Origin: Gammaproteobacteria bacterium | GTDB taxonomy: Bacteria; Pseudomonadota; Gammaproteobacteria; DSM-16500 | DNA length: 64,000 bases | NCBI GenBank assembly: GCA_019634835.1 | Contig: JAHCAO010000010.1 | Span: forward strand, 1 to 64,000 | Reading direction: 5' to 3' | Shown here: positions 9,371-18,617 of the stretch, piece after piece | Layout of the letters: every line of letters begins with the position of its first letter | Position numbering within the stretch: the stretch's first letter is position 1 | Notes under the pieces: model-generated | What the model was told of the DNA's origin: nothing | What the model saw: only the letters and a program-made list of their open reading frames with translations | Database searches by the model: none | Made by a program: the position numbers and the translations under genes

Positions 9371-10450
9371 ATGAGTCGTCCCACGTATATGAAAATTGAT
9401 CTGACTGCGCTTAAGCATAATTTCGAGCGTGTGCGGCAATTGGCACCAGGTCGATCAGTAATTGCTATGGTGAAAGCAAATGCTTATGGTCATGGTATTA
9501 TTCGAGTAGCGCATGCTTTACCCATGGCGGATGCTTTAGGTGTTGCATCGTTGGAAGAGGGATTGATACTGCGTGATGCTGGTATTACACAGCCCATAGT
9601 TCTAGTAGAGGGCTTATTTACTCAAGAAGAAATGGTTGTTGCGGCTAAACATGGATTTAGTTTAGTCGTCCATCATATGCCACATATTGAAATGCTAGAG
9701 AAAGCTAAAGTAGAGAGACCGTTTACTATATGGCTGAAAATAAATACGGGCATGCATAGATTAGGTATTGACCCTGTACAGTTCCATGAGATGTACCAGC
9801 GGCTTTTGGTTATTTCAGCAGTAAAAAAACCGATTGGACTTATGACACATTTTGCGCAAGCTGATGTAATAGAAAGTGAAGCAACGATGCAGCAACTCGC
9901 ATTATTTAACCAAGTCACTTCTACTTGTTCTGGCCCGCGAAGCTTGGCGAATTCAGCGGCTATTATTGCCTGGCCGCTGACACATGGAGATTGGGTGCGT
10001 CCCGGGCTGATGTTATATGGAGCTTCTCCATTAATGGGTAAAACGGCATTGGATCATCAATTAAAACCTGTGATGACATTATGGTCACGGTTGATAGCGA
10101 TTACGCATGTCAAAAAGTATGGCAAGGTGGGTTATGGTGGCGAGTGGGAAGCACCAGAAGACATGAGAGTGGGAGTGGTAGGGGTAGGATATGGTGATGG
10201 TTACCCACAATTTGCTAAGAATGGTACGCCAGTGCTGATTAATGGCGTGGAATGTCAGTTAGTAGGTCGGGTTTCGATGGATATGTTAACGGTTGACTTG
10301 CGTCATCAGCCGAATGCCAAGATCGGCGATCCTGTCGTCTTATGGGGAGAAGGGCTGCCGGTGGAGCGCGTCGCTTGGTCTAGTCATACGTCGGCTTATG
10401 AAATATTGACCCGTATGACTCCTAGGCCGAAGATAGAAGTGAGTTTGTAA
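9371..10450 (+). CDS. alr: Alanine racemase (PLP-dependent)
   Basis: Converts L-alanine to D-alanine for peptidoglycan. 359 residues, normal for Alr/DadX. The PLP lysine is in AMVKANAYGHG near residue 35. The conserved KINTGMHRLGI follows, then the ANSAAI and RPGLMLYGASP blocks, and the second catalytic Tyr lies in KVGYGGEWEA. It is translationally close to dnaB (two-base gap), as in many gamma-proteobacteria. With murF at 55.4 kb it supplies the D-Ala branch of wall synthesis. Confidence 0.97.
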   Translation: MSRPTYMKIDLTALKHNFERVRQLAPGRSVIAMVKANAYGHGIIRVAHALPMADALGVASLEEGLILRDAGITQPIVLVEGLFTQEEMVVAAKHGFSLVVHHMPHIEMLEKAKVERPFTIWLKINTGMHRLGIDPVQFHEMYQRLLVISAVKKPIGLMTHFAQADVIESEATMQQLALFNQVTSTCSGPRSLANSAAIIAWPLTHGDWVRPGLMLYGASPLMGKTALDHQLKPVMTLWSRLIAITHVKKYGKVGYGGEWEAPEDMRVGVVGVGYGDGYPQFAKNGTPVLINGVECQLVGRVSMDMLTVDLRHQPNAKIGDPVVLWGEGLPVERVAWSSHTSAYEILTRMTPRPKIEVSL

Positions 10451-10503
10451 TAGAACTATCTGATCGGGTCATTGTTCAACGTACAAAAACTTGCTATCCA
10501 CCT

Positions 10504-11859
10504 CTATTCAAAGTAATCAATTGCTTCTTTTAGTGTTTGAACAGCAACTATTTTCATACCATCAATGCTTTTCTTAGAAGCATTTGCATGCGGAACAATG
10601 GCCGTTTTAAAACCGTGCTTTGCTGCTTCTTTTAAGCGTTCTTGTCCACCAGGTACAGGGCGAATTTCTCCTGATAGTCCTATTTCTCCAAACGTAATTA
10701 AATCATGTGGTAATGGACGATTACGTAAGCTGGACAAAATGGCAAATACGGTAGGTAAATCTGCTGCTGGCTCGACTATTTGTAATCCGCCGACCACATT
10801 TAAAAACACATCCATACTATGTGTGGTGATGCCTGTATGCCGATGTAACACAGCAAGCAGCATAGAAAGACGTTGTGTCTCTAAGCCAACAGATAAGCGG
10901 CGAGGATTAGCAATGTGGCTTTGGTCTACCAGTGCTTGCACTTCAACTAACAATGGCCGTGACCCTTCTTTTGTTGCAGTTACAATGCTGCCAGGTACAG
11001 ATTGCGAATTTCGTGATAGAAAAATGGCAGAAGGATGATTGACTTCACGCAGTCCCTTTTCTGTCATAGCGAAAATGCCTAATTCATTGACGGCGCCAAA
11101 CCGGTTTTTTACAGCACGTATCATACGATAACGATTGTCTTGTTCACCTTCAAAATATAAAACAGTGTCTACCATGTGTTCCAATACACGAGGCCCAGCT
11201 AAATTTCCTTCTTTTGTCACGTGCCCAACGATAAATAAGGCAGTTTCAGTTTGTTTGGCATAACTGACTAACTGCATAGCGCTTTCACGCACTTGGCTGA
11301 CAGATCCAGGCGTGGATGATATGAATGAGGTATGCATGGTTTGAATAGAATCAATCACTAAAACCCGTGGTTTTTCTTTTTGTACGTGATGAAGAATATT
11401 TTCTATATGAGTATCAGCCAGCAGCCATAAGTGAGTTTCCGGTAATCCTAAACGTCTAGCACGCAATGTGACCTGCTGCGGCGATTCTTCACCAGTCACA
11501 TATAATACTTTTAAGGTTTGGCTGAGATGCGCAATAGATTGTAATAAGATAGTTGACTTACCGATGCCAGGATCACCACCGATTAAAATAGCGGATCCCA
11601 TGATAATACCACCACCTAATACACGGTCTAATTCTTGAGATCCGGATGTAAGGCGTGTTTCTTCATGTAGTTTTACCTCTGCCATGCGTGTCATGGCTGC
11701 TTGTGTTCCAGTGTATCCTTGAAAGCGTGACGAAGGAGCCGGAGTGTTAGATTCTTCCATAATGGTATTCCACCCATTACACCCAGAGCATTGGCCTGAC
11801 CATTTAGGATAGAGTGTACCGCATGTTTGGCAGCAAAAAGTCATTTTCATCTTGGACAT
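10504..11859 (-). CDS. radA: DNA repair protein RadA (Sms)
   Basis: 451 residues, typical of RadA, a RecA-like branch-migration ATPase. Domains in order: an N-terminal C4 zinc finger (CQTCG...CSGCNGW), Walker A GGDPGIGKST near residue 98, Walker B VLVIDSIQTM, the RadA-specific KNRFG motif, and a C-terminal Lon-protease-like domain (GGLQIVEPAADLP, GEIGLSGEIRPV). It converges on alr with a 53-base gap in which I see no strong terminator. The ATG at 11859 gives the usual short lead into the zinc finger. Confidence 0.97.
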   Translation of the reverse strand: MSKMKMTFCCQTCGTLYPKWSGQCSGCNGWNTIMEESNTPAPSSRFQGYTGTQAAMTRMAEVKLHEETRLTSGSQELDRVLGGGIIMGSAILIGGDPGIGKSTILLQSIAHLSQTLKVLYVTGEESPQQVTLRARRLGLPETHLWLLADTHIENILHHVQKEKPRVLVIDSIQTMHTSFISSTPGSVSQVRESAMQLVSYAKQTETALFIVGHVTKEGNLAGPRVLEHMVDTVLYFEGEQDNRYRMIRAVKNRFGAVNELGIFAMTEKGLREVNHPSAIFLSRNSQSVPGSIVTATKEGSRPLLVEVQALVDQSHIANPRRLSVGLETQRLSMLLAVLHRHTGITTHSMDVFLNVVGGLQIVEPAADLPTVFAILSSLRNRPLPHDLITFGEIGLSGEIRPVPGGQERLKEAAKHGFKTAIVPHANASKKSIDGMKIVAVQTLKEAIDYFE

Positions 11860-12021
11860 GTTACTTACACCTTCTTGTCAGTTGAGTGTTAAGACAATAA
11901 GAAACAGCTAAATGCCTGAAGAAATAGTGTAATTGAACAAAAAGGACAAGCCTAGATTTGATTTAACGTGAAAATAACCTATGGGTGTAGGCGAAGCCAA
12001 CACCCAAGGCTAATGCGAGAG

Positions 12022-12480
12022 TTAGCTAACAGCTTGCCATGTTCCATCTGGTTGTCGACAAGCAGTACCATACATTTGTTGTTTTTTACCCGCAATACGT
12101 GCAACAGTGCGGTATTCACGACAATATTCATTACCATTTACGGTAACGTTTTTGGTCGGAACAATTTCATAAGCTGTGTTTGAGTTTGTATTATGCCAGT
12201 ATGCTGGTCTGCCAACTGGATTATTGTCTAATGCTCTATTCATCTTCAATCTATCAGTATCGTCCATGCTTTTGCCGATGGAACCGCCAATGATCGCGCC
12301 AGCAACGGTGCCTGCAGCAATGGCTAGAATTTGTCCGCTTCCCTTACCAACAGTACTACCAATCAAGCCGCCAGCAATGCCTCCTGTTAGTACACCTGCA
12401 TCTTGGTTGGACATATTTTGGCAGCCAATGAGACTGAAACTGCAAAGTAACATAACAAAAGCTGTAAATATTTTTTTCAT
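12022..12480 (-). CDS. Glycine-zipper outer-membrane lipoprotein (17 kDa antigen-like)
   Basis: 152 residues from the ATG at 12480, which has GAGGGG seven bases upstream; an upstream in-frame start at 12495 lacks one. A lipoprotein signal peptide ends in LIGC, so Cys would be lipidated. Then comes a glycine-zipper segment (GGIAGGLIGSTVGKGSGQ, AGAIIGGSIGKSMD), followed by a C-terminal domain with NGNEYCREY and TACRQPDGTW. This is the layout of the rickettsial 17 kDa surface antigen and related gamma-proteobacterial lipoproteins, thought to be outer-membrane proteins of unknown mechanism. Monocistronic, with its own promoter. Confidence 0.88.
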   Translation of the reverse strand: MKKIFTAFVMLLCSFSLIGCQNMSNQDAGVLTGGIAGGLIGSTVGKGSGQILAIAAGTVAGAIIGGSIGKSMDDTDRLKMNRALDNNPVGRPAYWHNTNSNTAYEIVPTKNVTVNGNEYCREYRTVARIAGKKQQMYGTACRQPDGTWQAVS

Positions 12481-12522
12481 GGAATAGCCCCTCAAATAGT
12501 GATTCTTTAGAATCGCTGGGCT

Positions 12523-12551
12523 ATTCTATACTGACAGGACGGTAATGCCAA
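12523..12551 (-). promoter_or_regulatory. Candidate promoter of the lipoprotein gene
   Basis: On the minus strand TTGGCA (12551-12546) and TAGAAT (12528-12523) are 17 bases apart. A small hairpin, GATTC-TTTA-GAATC (12501-12514), lies at the expected transcript start. Confidence 0.5.
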
Positions 12552-12770
12552 ATATTCTCTAGTATTACCAGGAATTCTTGCCGAAGGCTGTCGTCCTATT
12601 GTTTTTAGGCGACTGAATTGGAGGATGCAACTTAAACCCATGGAGAGTGTGTTGGGAGCCAAAAAAACTCGAAATGCACCTTATTACTGTGGTATTACTC
12701 ACAAAGACGGTAGTGCTTGGGCGACAAAATAATATGCAATAACATGACTAACAAGAAGAGCTGGTGAATT

Positions 12771-13217
12771 ATGACTTATAGACCTGTTTATCCGGATAGT
12801 TCATTTGGTGAATATGTATTCACGGCAGATAAAAAAAGAATTGATCTAGAATATTTATATCACCTTCTTTGTGTTCCTTCACGTTACTCAACGGGCCTTC
12901 CTCCAGAGCGCTTTCCTTTAGTGATAGAAAATTCTTTGTGCTTTAGTGTGTTTTACCAAGGTAAGCAAGTCGGTTTTTCGCGCGTTATTAGCGATCATTC
13001 TGAGTTTGCTTCTCTATGGGATGTTTTTATTGATGAGCCGCACCGTGGTAAAGGGATAGGACAAGCTTTGCTTAAATATATATTCGAGCATATTCAGTTG
13101 CGTGGCATATTTCGTTGGTTTTTAATGACTGAAGATGCACATGGACTTTATCAGAAATTTGATTTTAAAACGGAGATTTATAATCCTTATATTATGATGA
13201 AGGTCAATGCAACCTAG
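12771..13217 (+). CDS. GNAT-family N-acetyltransferase
   Basis: 148 residues. The acetyl-CoA binding motif A is visible as VFIDEPHRGKGIGQALLKYI (about residues 83-102), and the chain ends with a typical YQKFDF..E..NPYIMM block. The substrate cannot be told; small GNATs of this shape modify amino acids, polyamines or antibiotics. GAAGAGCTGGTG precedes the ATG. It is the last gene before a 312-bp inverted-repeat element that starts within its final codons, and lies across that element from the convergent pot operon. Confidence 0.88.
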   Translation: MTYRPVYPDSSFGEYVFTADKKRIDLEYLYHLLCVPSRYSTGLPPERFPLVIENSLCFSVFYQGKQVGFSRVISDHSEFASLWDVFIDEPHRGKGIGQALLKYIFEHIQLRGIFRWFLMTEDAHGLYQKFDFKTEIYNPYIMMKVNAT

Positions 13218-13521
13218 CGAGTGGATACTTTGCTAAGATTGACGATAGTAACAAAGCCTTAGCAATCACGGAAGTAGCTATCGGATCTAAAAAACGGAAG
13301 CGAGTAGACAGAACCATTTAAATAATCACGACAGCTCGCTTTGAAATACAGTAGATGGGTTGAAGTAGTAACCTTTATTCCTTCGCTTGTTTCCCTCTTA
13401 ACGAGCCTTCATGGCTTCGACATCGCAGCGCTTCCGTTTTTTAGATCCGATAGCTACTTCCGTGATTGCTAAGGCTTTGTTACTATCGTCAATCTTAGCA
13501 AAGTATCCACTCGCTAGGTTG
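13210..13521. repeat. Long inverted-repeat element, family 1 copy 1 (MITE-like)
   Basis: Arms 13210-13302 and 13429-13521 are exact reverse complements over 93 bases, separated by 126 bases. The inner ends carry AAAAAACGGAAGCG / CGCTTCCGTTTTTT. The central segment recurs in reverse orientation at 47.77-47.98 kb and as a fragment at 50.34 kb. The left end overlaps the last codons of the GNAT gene. The element fills the gap between two convergent genes, where the hairpin could also act as a bidirectional transcription barrier. No ORF of note inside. Confidence 0.85.
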
Positions 13522-13554
13522 TCATACAGGTAGATGAGTTGGATCTTTATCATC

Positions 13555-14589
13555 TCATCCGCTCATCTTTAACTCTTCCCAATAGTTTTCATACAAGGAA
13601 AGTGTTTTATCTCCAAGATCAGTTTGAAATTGCCCGCGACGTAAAATATCTTTTGGCGGATAGACAATAGGATTATTGCGTATTTCAGGCGGTAATAATT
13701 GATAACCTGCTAAATTAGCGGTGGGGAATTTAGTATAGAGAGCTATTTCTTTTGCAATGTTTGGGCGCAAAATAAAATTTAAAAAAGCATAGGCCGCATC
13801 TTTGTGTGGAGCCGTTTTAGGGATGGAAAAATTATCCACCCAAATGATAAAGCCTTCTTCAGGAAAAACGAATTTAATCTTCTTGTTCTCTTGCAGTGCT
13901 TTAAATGCATCACCATTCCAGGCCATGCCAACGGTGGCGTCTTCATCGATCATGATAGAGACCACTGTGTCACTAGAGAATACGCGAACATTTTTCATTA
14001 ATGTTTTAAGCTTGAGAAATGCTGCTTTGATGTGTTCAGGGTTTTGGTCGTTTGCGGAATAACCAAGAGTAAGTAACGCTATGCCGAATACTTCGCGCGT
14101 ATCATCAAGTAGCATGAGCTTATTATAGTAACGCGTCTCCCATAGATCTGCCCATTTTTTGATGCTAGCAGGTGAATAGTAGTCGGTATTATAAAATATA
14201 CCAGTGATGCCCCAGATGTACGGGATGCTATATTCAGATTGACGATCATAAGCCGGGTGCAAAAATTCTGGATTAAGATTTTTCCAATTAGCTAATTGGG
14301 ATTTATCCAGTTTTTCTAACATACCTTGGCGGGACATACGGTCTACAAAATAGCTTGAAGGCATGATTACGTCATACCTGGAATTGGTGGAAGTCTTGAG
14401 CTTCGCATACATGATTTCATTATTTTCATAAGTAGAAATATTGACTTTGATGCCAGTTTCTTTTTCAAAAAGGCGTATGACGAAATCTGGAATTTCGCCT
14501 GCCCAAGCATAAACATTCACGACCTGAGCGGCTGCATGGGTGGTAAGCGGCAAGAATAGAATAAAAAGAAAATAAGCCATACGTTTCAT
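13555..14589 (-). CDS. potD: Spermidine/putrescine ABC transporter, periplasmic binding protein
   Basis: 344 residues from the ATG at 14589, which has GAGG upstream and overlaps the potC stop as ATGA. A signal peptide ends near THAAAQ. The mature protein begins VNVYAWAGEIPDF, the PotD/PotF start, and contains YDVIMPSSYFVDRM, the YSIPYIWGITGI block, MAWNGDA and a C-terminal FILRPNIAKEIA. It delivers polyamines to PotBC in the inner membrane. It is last in the potABCD order. Confidence 0.95.
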   Translation of the reverse strand: MKRMAYFLFILFLPLTTHAAAQVVNVYAWAGEIPDFVIRLFEKETGIKVNISTYENNEIMYAKLKTSTNSRYDVIMPSSYFVDRMSRQGMLEKLDKSQLANWKNLNPEFLHPAYDRQSEYSIPYIWGITGIFYNTDYYSPASIKKWADLWETRYYNKLMLLDDTREVFGIALLTLGYSANDQNPEHIKAAFLKLKTLMKNVRVFSSDTVVSIMIDEDATVGMAWNGDAFKALQENKKIKFVFPEEGFIIWVDNFSIPKTAPHKDAAYAFLNFILRPNIAKEIALYTKFPTANLAGYQLLPPEIRNNPIVYPPKDILRRGQFQTDLGDKTLSLYENYWEELKMSG

Positions 14590-15362
14590 GCTTTTTTCCT
14601 CAACGCCAATTGTGACATGACGATAAGAGTTAAGGTAATGCAGAACAACACACTGCATAGCGCGTTGATTTCCGGCTTAACGCCAGAGCGTACCATAGAA
14701 TAAATTTGTAATGGCAGTATTTGAAACTCAGGACCTGCAACAAAATAGCTGATAATGACATCATCAAGAGAGAGTGTAAAACTTAACAACCAACCGGCAA
14801 AAAGTGCAGGCCACAGTAGAGGAAGAATAATACGTCTTAAGATCAAAAAATCATTGGCTCCAAGATCTTTTGCTGCTTCAAAGATGTTCTTGTCGAAGCT
14901 GACTAAGCGACTATAAATGGTCACAATGACAAAAGGAACACAAAAACTAATATGTGCTAATAACAGACTAATAAAACCAAGAGGTAAACCTAAAAAAGTA
15001 AAAAGGATTAAAAGGGATGCACCCATCACGATTTCAGGAGATAGAATCAAAATAAAAACTAAGCCATTTAAGAAATTACGCCCGAAAAAATGGTAACGAT
15101 ATAAGCTGACTGCAGCTAGTAGTCCAATGAAGCTTGCGATAGTGGCAGAAAAAATGCCCAAGAGGAAAGAATGCCATGTCGATATCCATAAATCATTATC
15201 AGAAAATAACTCAGCATACCAACGCCAAGTGAACCCATGCCATAACAGAGAGTATTGTGAGTTATTGAATGAGTAAACAATTAAGATAATGATCGGTGCG
15301 TAAAAAAATAAATAAATGAAGGTAAGATAAAATGAATTTTGTAAAGATTTCAACTTCATCAT
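14586..15362 (-). CDS. potC: Spermidine/putrescine ABC transporter permease PotC
   Basis: About 258 residues from the ATG at 15362. GAGG lies six bases upstream, and an adjacent ATG at 15359 is equally possible. A longer frame to 15407 has no such signal. There are six predicted membrane helices. The ABC-permease EAA loop is EAAKDLGANDFLILRRIILPLLW, cut here for position only (near residues 165-190), with its conserved DLGA and P. It overlaps potD by four bases and lies about 70 bases after potB. Confidence 0.94.
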   Translation of the reverse strand: MMKLKSLQNSFYLTFIYLFFYAPIIILIVYSFNNSQYSLLWHGFTWRWYAELFSDNDLWISTWHSFLLGIFSATIASFIGLLAAVSLYRYHFFGRNFLNGLVFILILSPEIVMGASLLILFTFLGLPLGFISLLLAHISFCVPFVIVTIYSRLVSFDKNIFEAAKDLGANDFLILRRIILPLLWPALFAGWLLSFTLSLDDVIISYFVAGPEFQILPLQIYSMVRSGVKPEINALCSVLFCITLTLIVMSQLALRKKA

Positions 15363-15431
15363 TTCTTGCCTCATCTTAGGGTTGACCATTGTCGTTTTTG
15401 CTATCACTTTCTATCCAATAGAATCGTACTT

Positions 15432-16286
15432 TCATAGCCATTCTCTCTTTTTATTTCCACGTGTTGACCAAAGGTAAATGAGAATGAGCGTGGCAAGCAT
15501 TATGGTAAGTAGAGTGCTAAATGCAGATCCTAACGGCCAATTTTGCGCAATGAGAAATTGATTTTGAATGAGATTACCAAGCAGGATGGACTTGGAGCCG
15601 CCTAGTATGTCGGGAATATAAAATATTGTCATGGCTGGTAAGAACACCAATATGGAGCCTGCGATAATTCCTGGCATGGTAAGAGGAACAATGATTTTTC
15701 TAAATGTGGTAAAGCGGTTTGCGCCTAAGTCGCGCGCAGCGTCAATTAATCTATTATCTAGCCGTTCAACATTTGTCATAATAGGCAATATCATGAAAGG
15801 AAGAAGATTATATACTAGCCCAATCATCACAGCATAATTGGAAAATAATATGGGAAGCGGGTGATGAATCAGTCCTGCTGTAATCAAGAGAGAATTCAGA
15901 ATGCCTTTGGCTTTAATAATAGCAATCAAGGCATAGCTTCGAATCAGCGAACTTGTCCAGAATGGAATGATCACTAATAGCAATAAAAGATTTTTCCACT
16001 TGCTTTGCATGCGAGCAATAATATAAGCAAATGGGTAACCAAGGATGAGGCATAAAAAGGTGGATAGTCCCGCTATAAAAAATGATTTCTCAAATATTCG
16101 TAGGTAAACTGTGTTACTGAGTTGCTGATAGTTTGTTAGTGTAACAGGCATTTCGATTAAGTTGTTTTCACTATGACTTAGAAAACTGGCTGCAACTGCT
16201 AGGCAAAACGGTAATAAGGCAAATAAAAATAACCAAATCCAAGTAATCGTCAAAGAGATATTTCTAAACCTGTTATCATGCTTCAT
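15432..16286 (-). CDS. potB: Spermidine/putrescine ABC transporter permease PotB
   Basis: 284 residues with six hydrophobic helices, starting with WIWLFLFALLPFCLAVAASF. The EAA-type loop (DAARDLGANRFTTFRKIIVP) lies near residues 190-210 and would contact PotA. The family hallmark PFWTSSLIRSYA is present near residue 110. Its start overlaps the end of potA by 11 bases, so the two are translationally coupled. PotB and PotC form the inner-membrane channel. Confidence 0.95.
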   Translation of the reverse strand: MKHDNRFRNISLTITWIWLFLFALLPFCLAVAASFLSHSENNLIEMPVTLTNYQQLSNTVYLRIFEKSFFIAGLSTFLCLILGYPFAYIIARMQSKWKNLLLLLVIIPFWTSSLIRSYALIAIIKAKGILNSLLITAGLIHHPLPILFSNYAVMIGLVYNLLPFMILPIMTNVERLDNRLIDAARDLGANRFTTFRKIIVPLTMPGIIAGSILVFLPAMTIFYIPDILGGSKSILLGNLIQNQFLIAQNWPLGSAFSTLLTIMLATLILIYLWSTRGNKKREWL

Positions 16287-17427
16287 GAGGCAAGACTACC
16301 TCCCATCCTGGCGTCCAGCTGACCCAAACGGGTTCACCTATTTTATATTCTAATCTGTCGTCGTCCTCATCAAAGAATTCTGTTGCAGCAATGGTTTGGT
16401 TGTTAGTTAAACGGACGATAAGATCAACGGTTGTACCCTTGTAAATGACTTCCATGACAGTTCCAGCAAACATGTCAGCAGTGTCATTGACTTCATGTTG
16501 GTTCCAGACGCGTACATCTTCAGGACGTATGAGCACATAGACTTTTTCCCCAGGTACATAGGGACGAGAACTTTTTGCTTCGCGCTGTTTATTAAGAATA
16601 TTGACCGTGATTTGTTTGTTATCGCCTATTTTAATAATTTCACCTTCAAAGAGATTGCTTTCCCCAATGAAAGTGGCGACATTAAGCGTGCTGGGCTCTT
16701 CATACACTTGCCGTGGTGTGCCTATTTGTTCGATATATCCTTCTTGCATGACGACAACACGGTCAGACATAGAAAGCGCTTCTTCTTGATCATGAGTGAC
16801 AAAGATAAATGTGATGCCTAAGGTACGCTGCAATTGCTTAAGTTCGATTTGCATCGTTTTGCGTAGACGGTAATCCAGAGAGGACAAAGGTTCATCTAGT
16901 AAGAGAACACGGGGTCGATTAACAGCGGCGCGTGCGATAGCAACACGTTGTTGCTGTCCTCCGCTCAATTGACTCGGTTTACGCTGAGCAAATTTTTCTA
17001 GCTTCACCATTTTTAAAACATTAGTCACTCGCTCTTTGATTTCTTGGGGAGGAACTTTTTGACAACGTAAGCCAAAAGCGATGTTTTCAAACACGGTCAT
17101 ATGAGGAAATAAAGCGTAACTTTGAAAGACAGTGTGGATATGCCGTTGATGTGGAGGGAGCCCACTAACATCTTTGCCATCAATGCGAATAGTACCTTGT
17201 GTGGGTTCTTCGAAACCAGAAATGAGACGTAGGAGTGTTGTTTTTCCGCAGCCTGATGGTCCAAGCAACGTTAGAAATTCACCTTCACATACATCAAGAT
17301 TAATGTCATGTAGAATGACATGATCATGTATTGATTTATATACACCTTTAAGTTCAACAACATTTTTGGCCAACGCATAATCCCCCACATTATAAAGGAC
17401 TGGTGCAACAGCTTTCACTTTATCCAA
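16276..17427 (-). CDS. potA: Spermidine/putrescine ABC transporter ATPase PotA
   Basis: 383 residues in the longest frame. Walker A LLGPSGCGKTTLLRLISGFE, Q-loop VFQSYALFP, signature LSGGQQQRVAIARA, Walker B VLLLDEPLSSLD and the H-loop FVTHDQEEA are intact, followed by a C-terminal TOBE domain. The start is uncertain because no ATG is available. The first codon of the longest frame is TTG (17427); a GTG at 17418 or a TTG at 17373 behind GTGGGGG are alternatives. First gene of potABCD; a weak TATAAT lies at 17525-17520 on this strand. Confidence 0.95.
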   Translation of the reverse strand: MDKVKAVAPVLYNVGDYALAKNVVELKGVYKSIHDHVILHDINLDVCEGEFLTLLGPSGCGKTTLLRLISGFEEPTQGTIRIDGKDVSGLPPHQRHIHTVFQSYALFPHMTVFENIAFGLRCQKVPPQEIKERVTNVLKMVKLEKFAQRKPSQLSGGQQQRVAIARAAVNRPRVLLLDEPLSSLDYRLRKTMQIELKQLQRTLGITFIFVTHDQEEALSMSDRVVVMQEGYIEQIGTPRQVYEEPSTLNVATFIGESNLFEGEIIKIGDNKQITVNILNKQREAKSSRPYVPGEKVYVLIRPEDVRVWNQHEVNDTADMFAGTVMEVIYKGTTVDLIVRLTNNQTIAATEFFDEDDDRLEYKIGEPVWVSWTPGWEVVLPHEA

Positions 17428-17583
17428 AAGTTACAGATGTTCTGCTAAAGAACGCAGAAACTCTTTTCCTATTTTTGTTTTGGATTCCTCATCGCGCAAG
17501 GTCAGCTGTAAAAGTTATTATTATAACCTGAAAAAGGCGCAAATTATGGAATTAATATGAACTATTGTCTAGGGCTTGTTGAT

Positions 17584-17619
17584 ATTTATTTTCTCAAAGT
17601 GAAAGACGAGAAAATAAAT
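17584..17619. repeat. Short perfect inverted repeat upstream of the outer-membrane protein gene
   Basis: ATTTATTTTCTC (17584-17595) and GAGAAAATAAAT (17608-17619) are exact reverse complements around a 12-base loop. They lie in the 327-base gap between divergent potA and the outer-membrane protein gene. Apart from this hairpin and two promoter-like sites, I see nothing in the gap. Confidence 0.55.
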
Positions 17620-17692
17620 GGGTTTTGCAGTCAGATTTTCCAAGGGGTGATCATGTTTAATTCAGGCCAAAAAATACCCAGGCAATGTTAAG

Positions 17693-17721
17693 TTGATTAT
17701 TTTTGATTTCATCATTACTAT
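17693..17721 (+). promoter_or_regulatory. Candidate promoter of the outer-membrane protein gene
   Basis: TTGATT (17693-17698) and TACTAT (17716-17721) are 17 bases apart, 33 bases before the start codon. Moderate match only. Confidence 0.35.
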
Positions 17722-17754
17722 ACCGCGGGTAACTTAACACACAGGAGTTTTTAC

Positions 17755-18462
17755 ATGTTAAATAGAAAAATAATGTTAGGAGTTGCTGCACTAAGTCTTT
17801 CAACGTTGGCTGCAACAAGTTCATTCGCTATTGGACCAGGAGCTTATGTGGGTGGTCAATTAGGCTATGGCAATGTTCATCAGTCTAATATTTCCCGTTC
17901 AGATATGACTTCTTTACTCAGTAATGCATTGTCTACTAACACTGTTAAATTGAGTTCGTTCAGCAATAGTGGACATGACAGCGGTTTAGCTGGCCGTTTA
18001 TTTGCTGGGTATCAATTTGATACCAATTGGGCAGCTGAATTAGGTTGGTCTAAGTTTAGCACCATGAGTACCAAAGCGACTGCTACCACTCATGATTTTG
18101 TTGTTCCAGTTACTGCGCAAGCTAAAGGTGAAGTGAAGACCAATGCAATCGACTTAGTAGCTAAAGGTGCTTTCCCTGTTGTAGATAAAGTCAGTGTTTA
18201 TGGAAAGCTAGGTGTTGCATATGTGATGGCAAATGCTACTGCTTCTGCTGATGTTTTCATGCCAGCTGGCGGTGCTGAGTCAGGTAAAGGCAGTGATAAA
18301 GCGCACAAGCTGTATCCTACCTTTGGCGTGGGTGCAACTTATGACTTAACTAATAACATTGCTGCTGATTTATCTTACAACCGTATCCAGAAAACAGGTA
18401 GTTCCAACAGGATTGGTAGTACAGATTTAGTCAGTGCTGGTTTGATTTACTCGTTTAGTTAA
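17755..18462 (+). CDS. Outer-membrane beta-barrel protein (OmpA/OMP_b-brl-like)
   Basis: 235 residues. The ATG is preceded by AGGAG at seven bases. A signal peptide with cleavage after SSFA is clear. The mature part starts GPGAYVGGQLGYG and continues as alternating amphipathic strands (LAGRLFAGYQFDTNWAAELGW, shown in part), ending in LVSAGLIYSFS, with the terminal aromatic residue typical of barrel proteins recognised by BamA. The layout fits an eight-stranded porin-like barrel of the type abundant in Legionella and Coxiella. No OmpA peptidoglycan domain. Monocistronic: own terminator and candidate promoter. Confidence 0.87.
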   Translation: MLNRKIMLGVAALSLSTLAATSSFAIGPGAYVGGQLGYGNVHQSNISRSDMTSLLSNALSTNTVKLSSFSNSGHDSGLAGRLFAGYQFDTNWAAELGWSKFSTMSTKATATTHDFVVPVTAQAKGEVKTNAIDLVAKGAFPVVDKVSVYGKLGVAYVMANATASADVFMPAGGAESGKGSDKAHKLYPTFGVGATYDLTNNIAADLSYNRIQKTGSSNRIGSTDLVSAGLIYSFS

Positions 18463-18472
18463 GCGTAATACC

Positions 18473-18513
18473 AAGGGCACTGCAAAAATGGTGCCCTTTA
18501 TTTTCTTGTTTTT
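18473..18513 (+). terminator. Intrinsic terminator after the outer-membrane protein gene
   Basis: AAGGGCAC (18473-18480) pairs with GTGCCCTT (18491-18498), followed by a T-rich tract (TATTTTCTTGTTTTT). Confidence 0.8.
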
Positions 18514-18617
18514 GCTTGCAAACATCGTTATCTTATGCCCATGTTTAAAATACTAGATTAAGAGCCAGTATTCCTCTCTATGTTTTTTAATGGGAATGGC
18601 TGGAGTAGAGCCTGTAA

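Noticed and set aside
12625-12732. 35-codon ORF upstream of the GNAT gene
   Set aside because: GGAGG abuts the first ATG with no spacing and is 15 bases from the next; no other support for translation.
13210-13521. CRISPR-like or retron-like reading of the 93-bp arms
   Set aside because: Only two inverted arms, no spaced direct repeats, no cas or reverse-transcriptase gene nearby.
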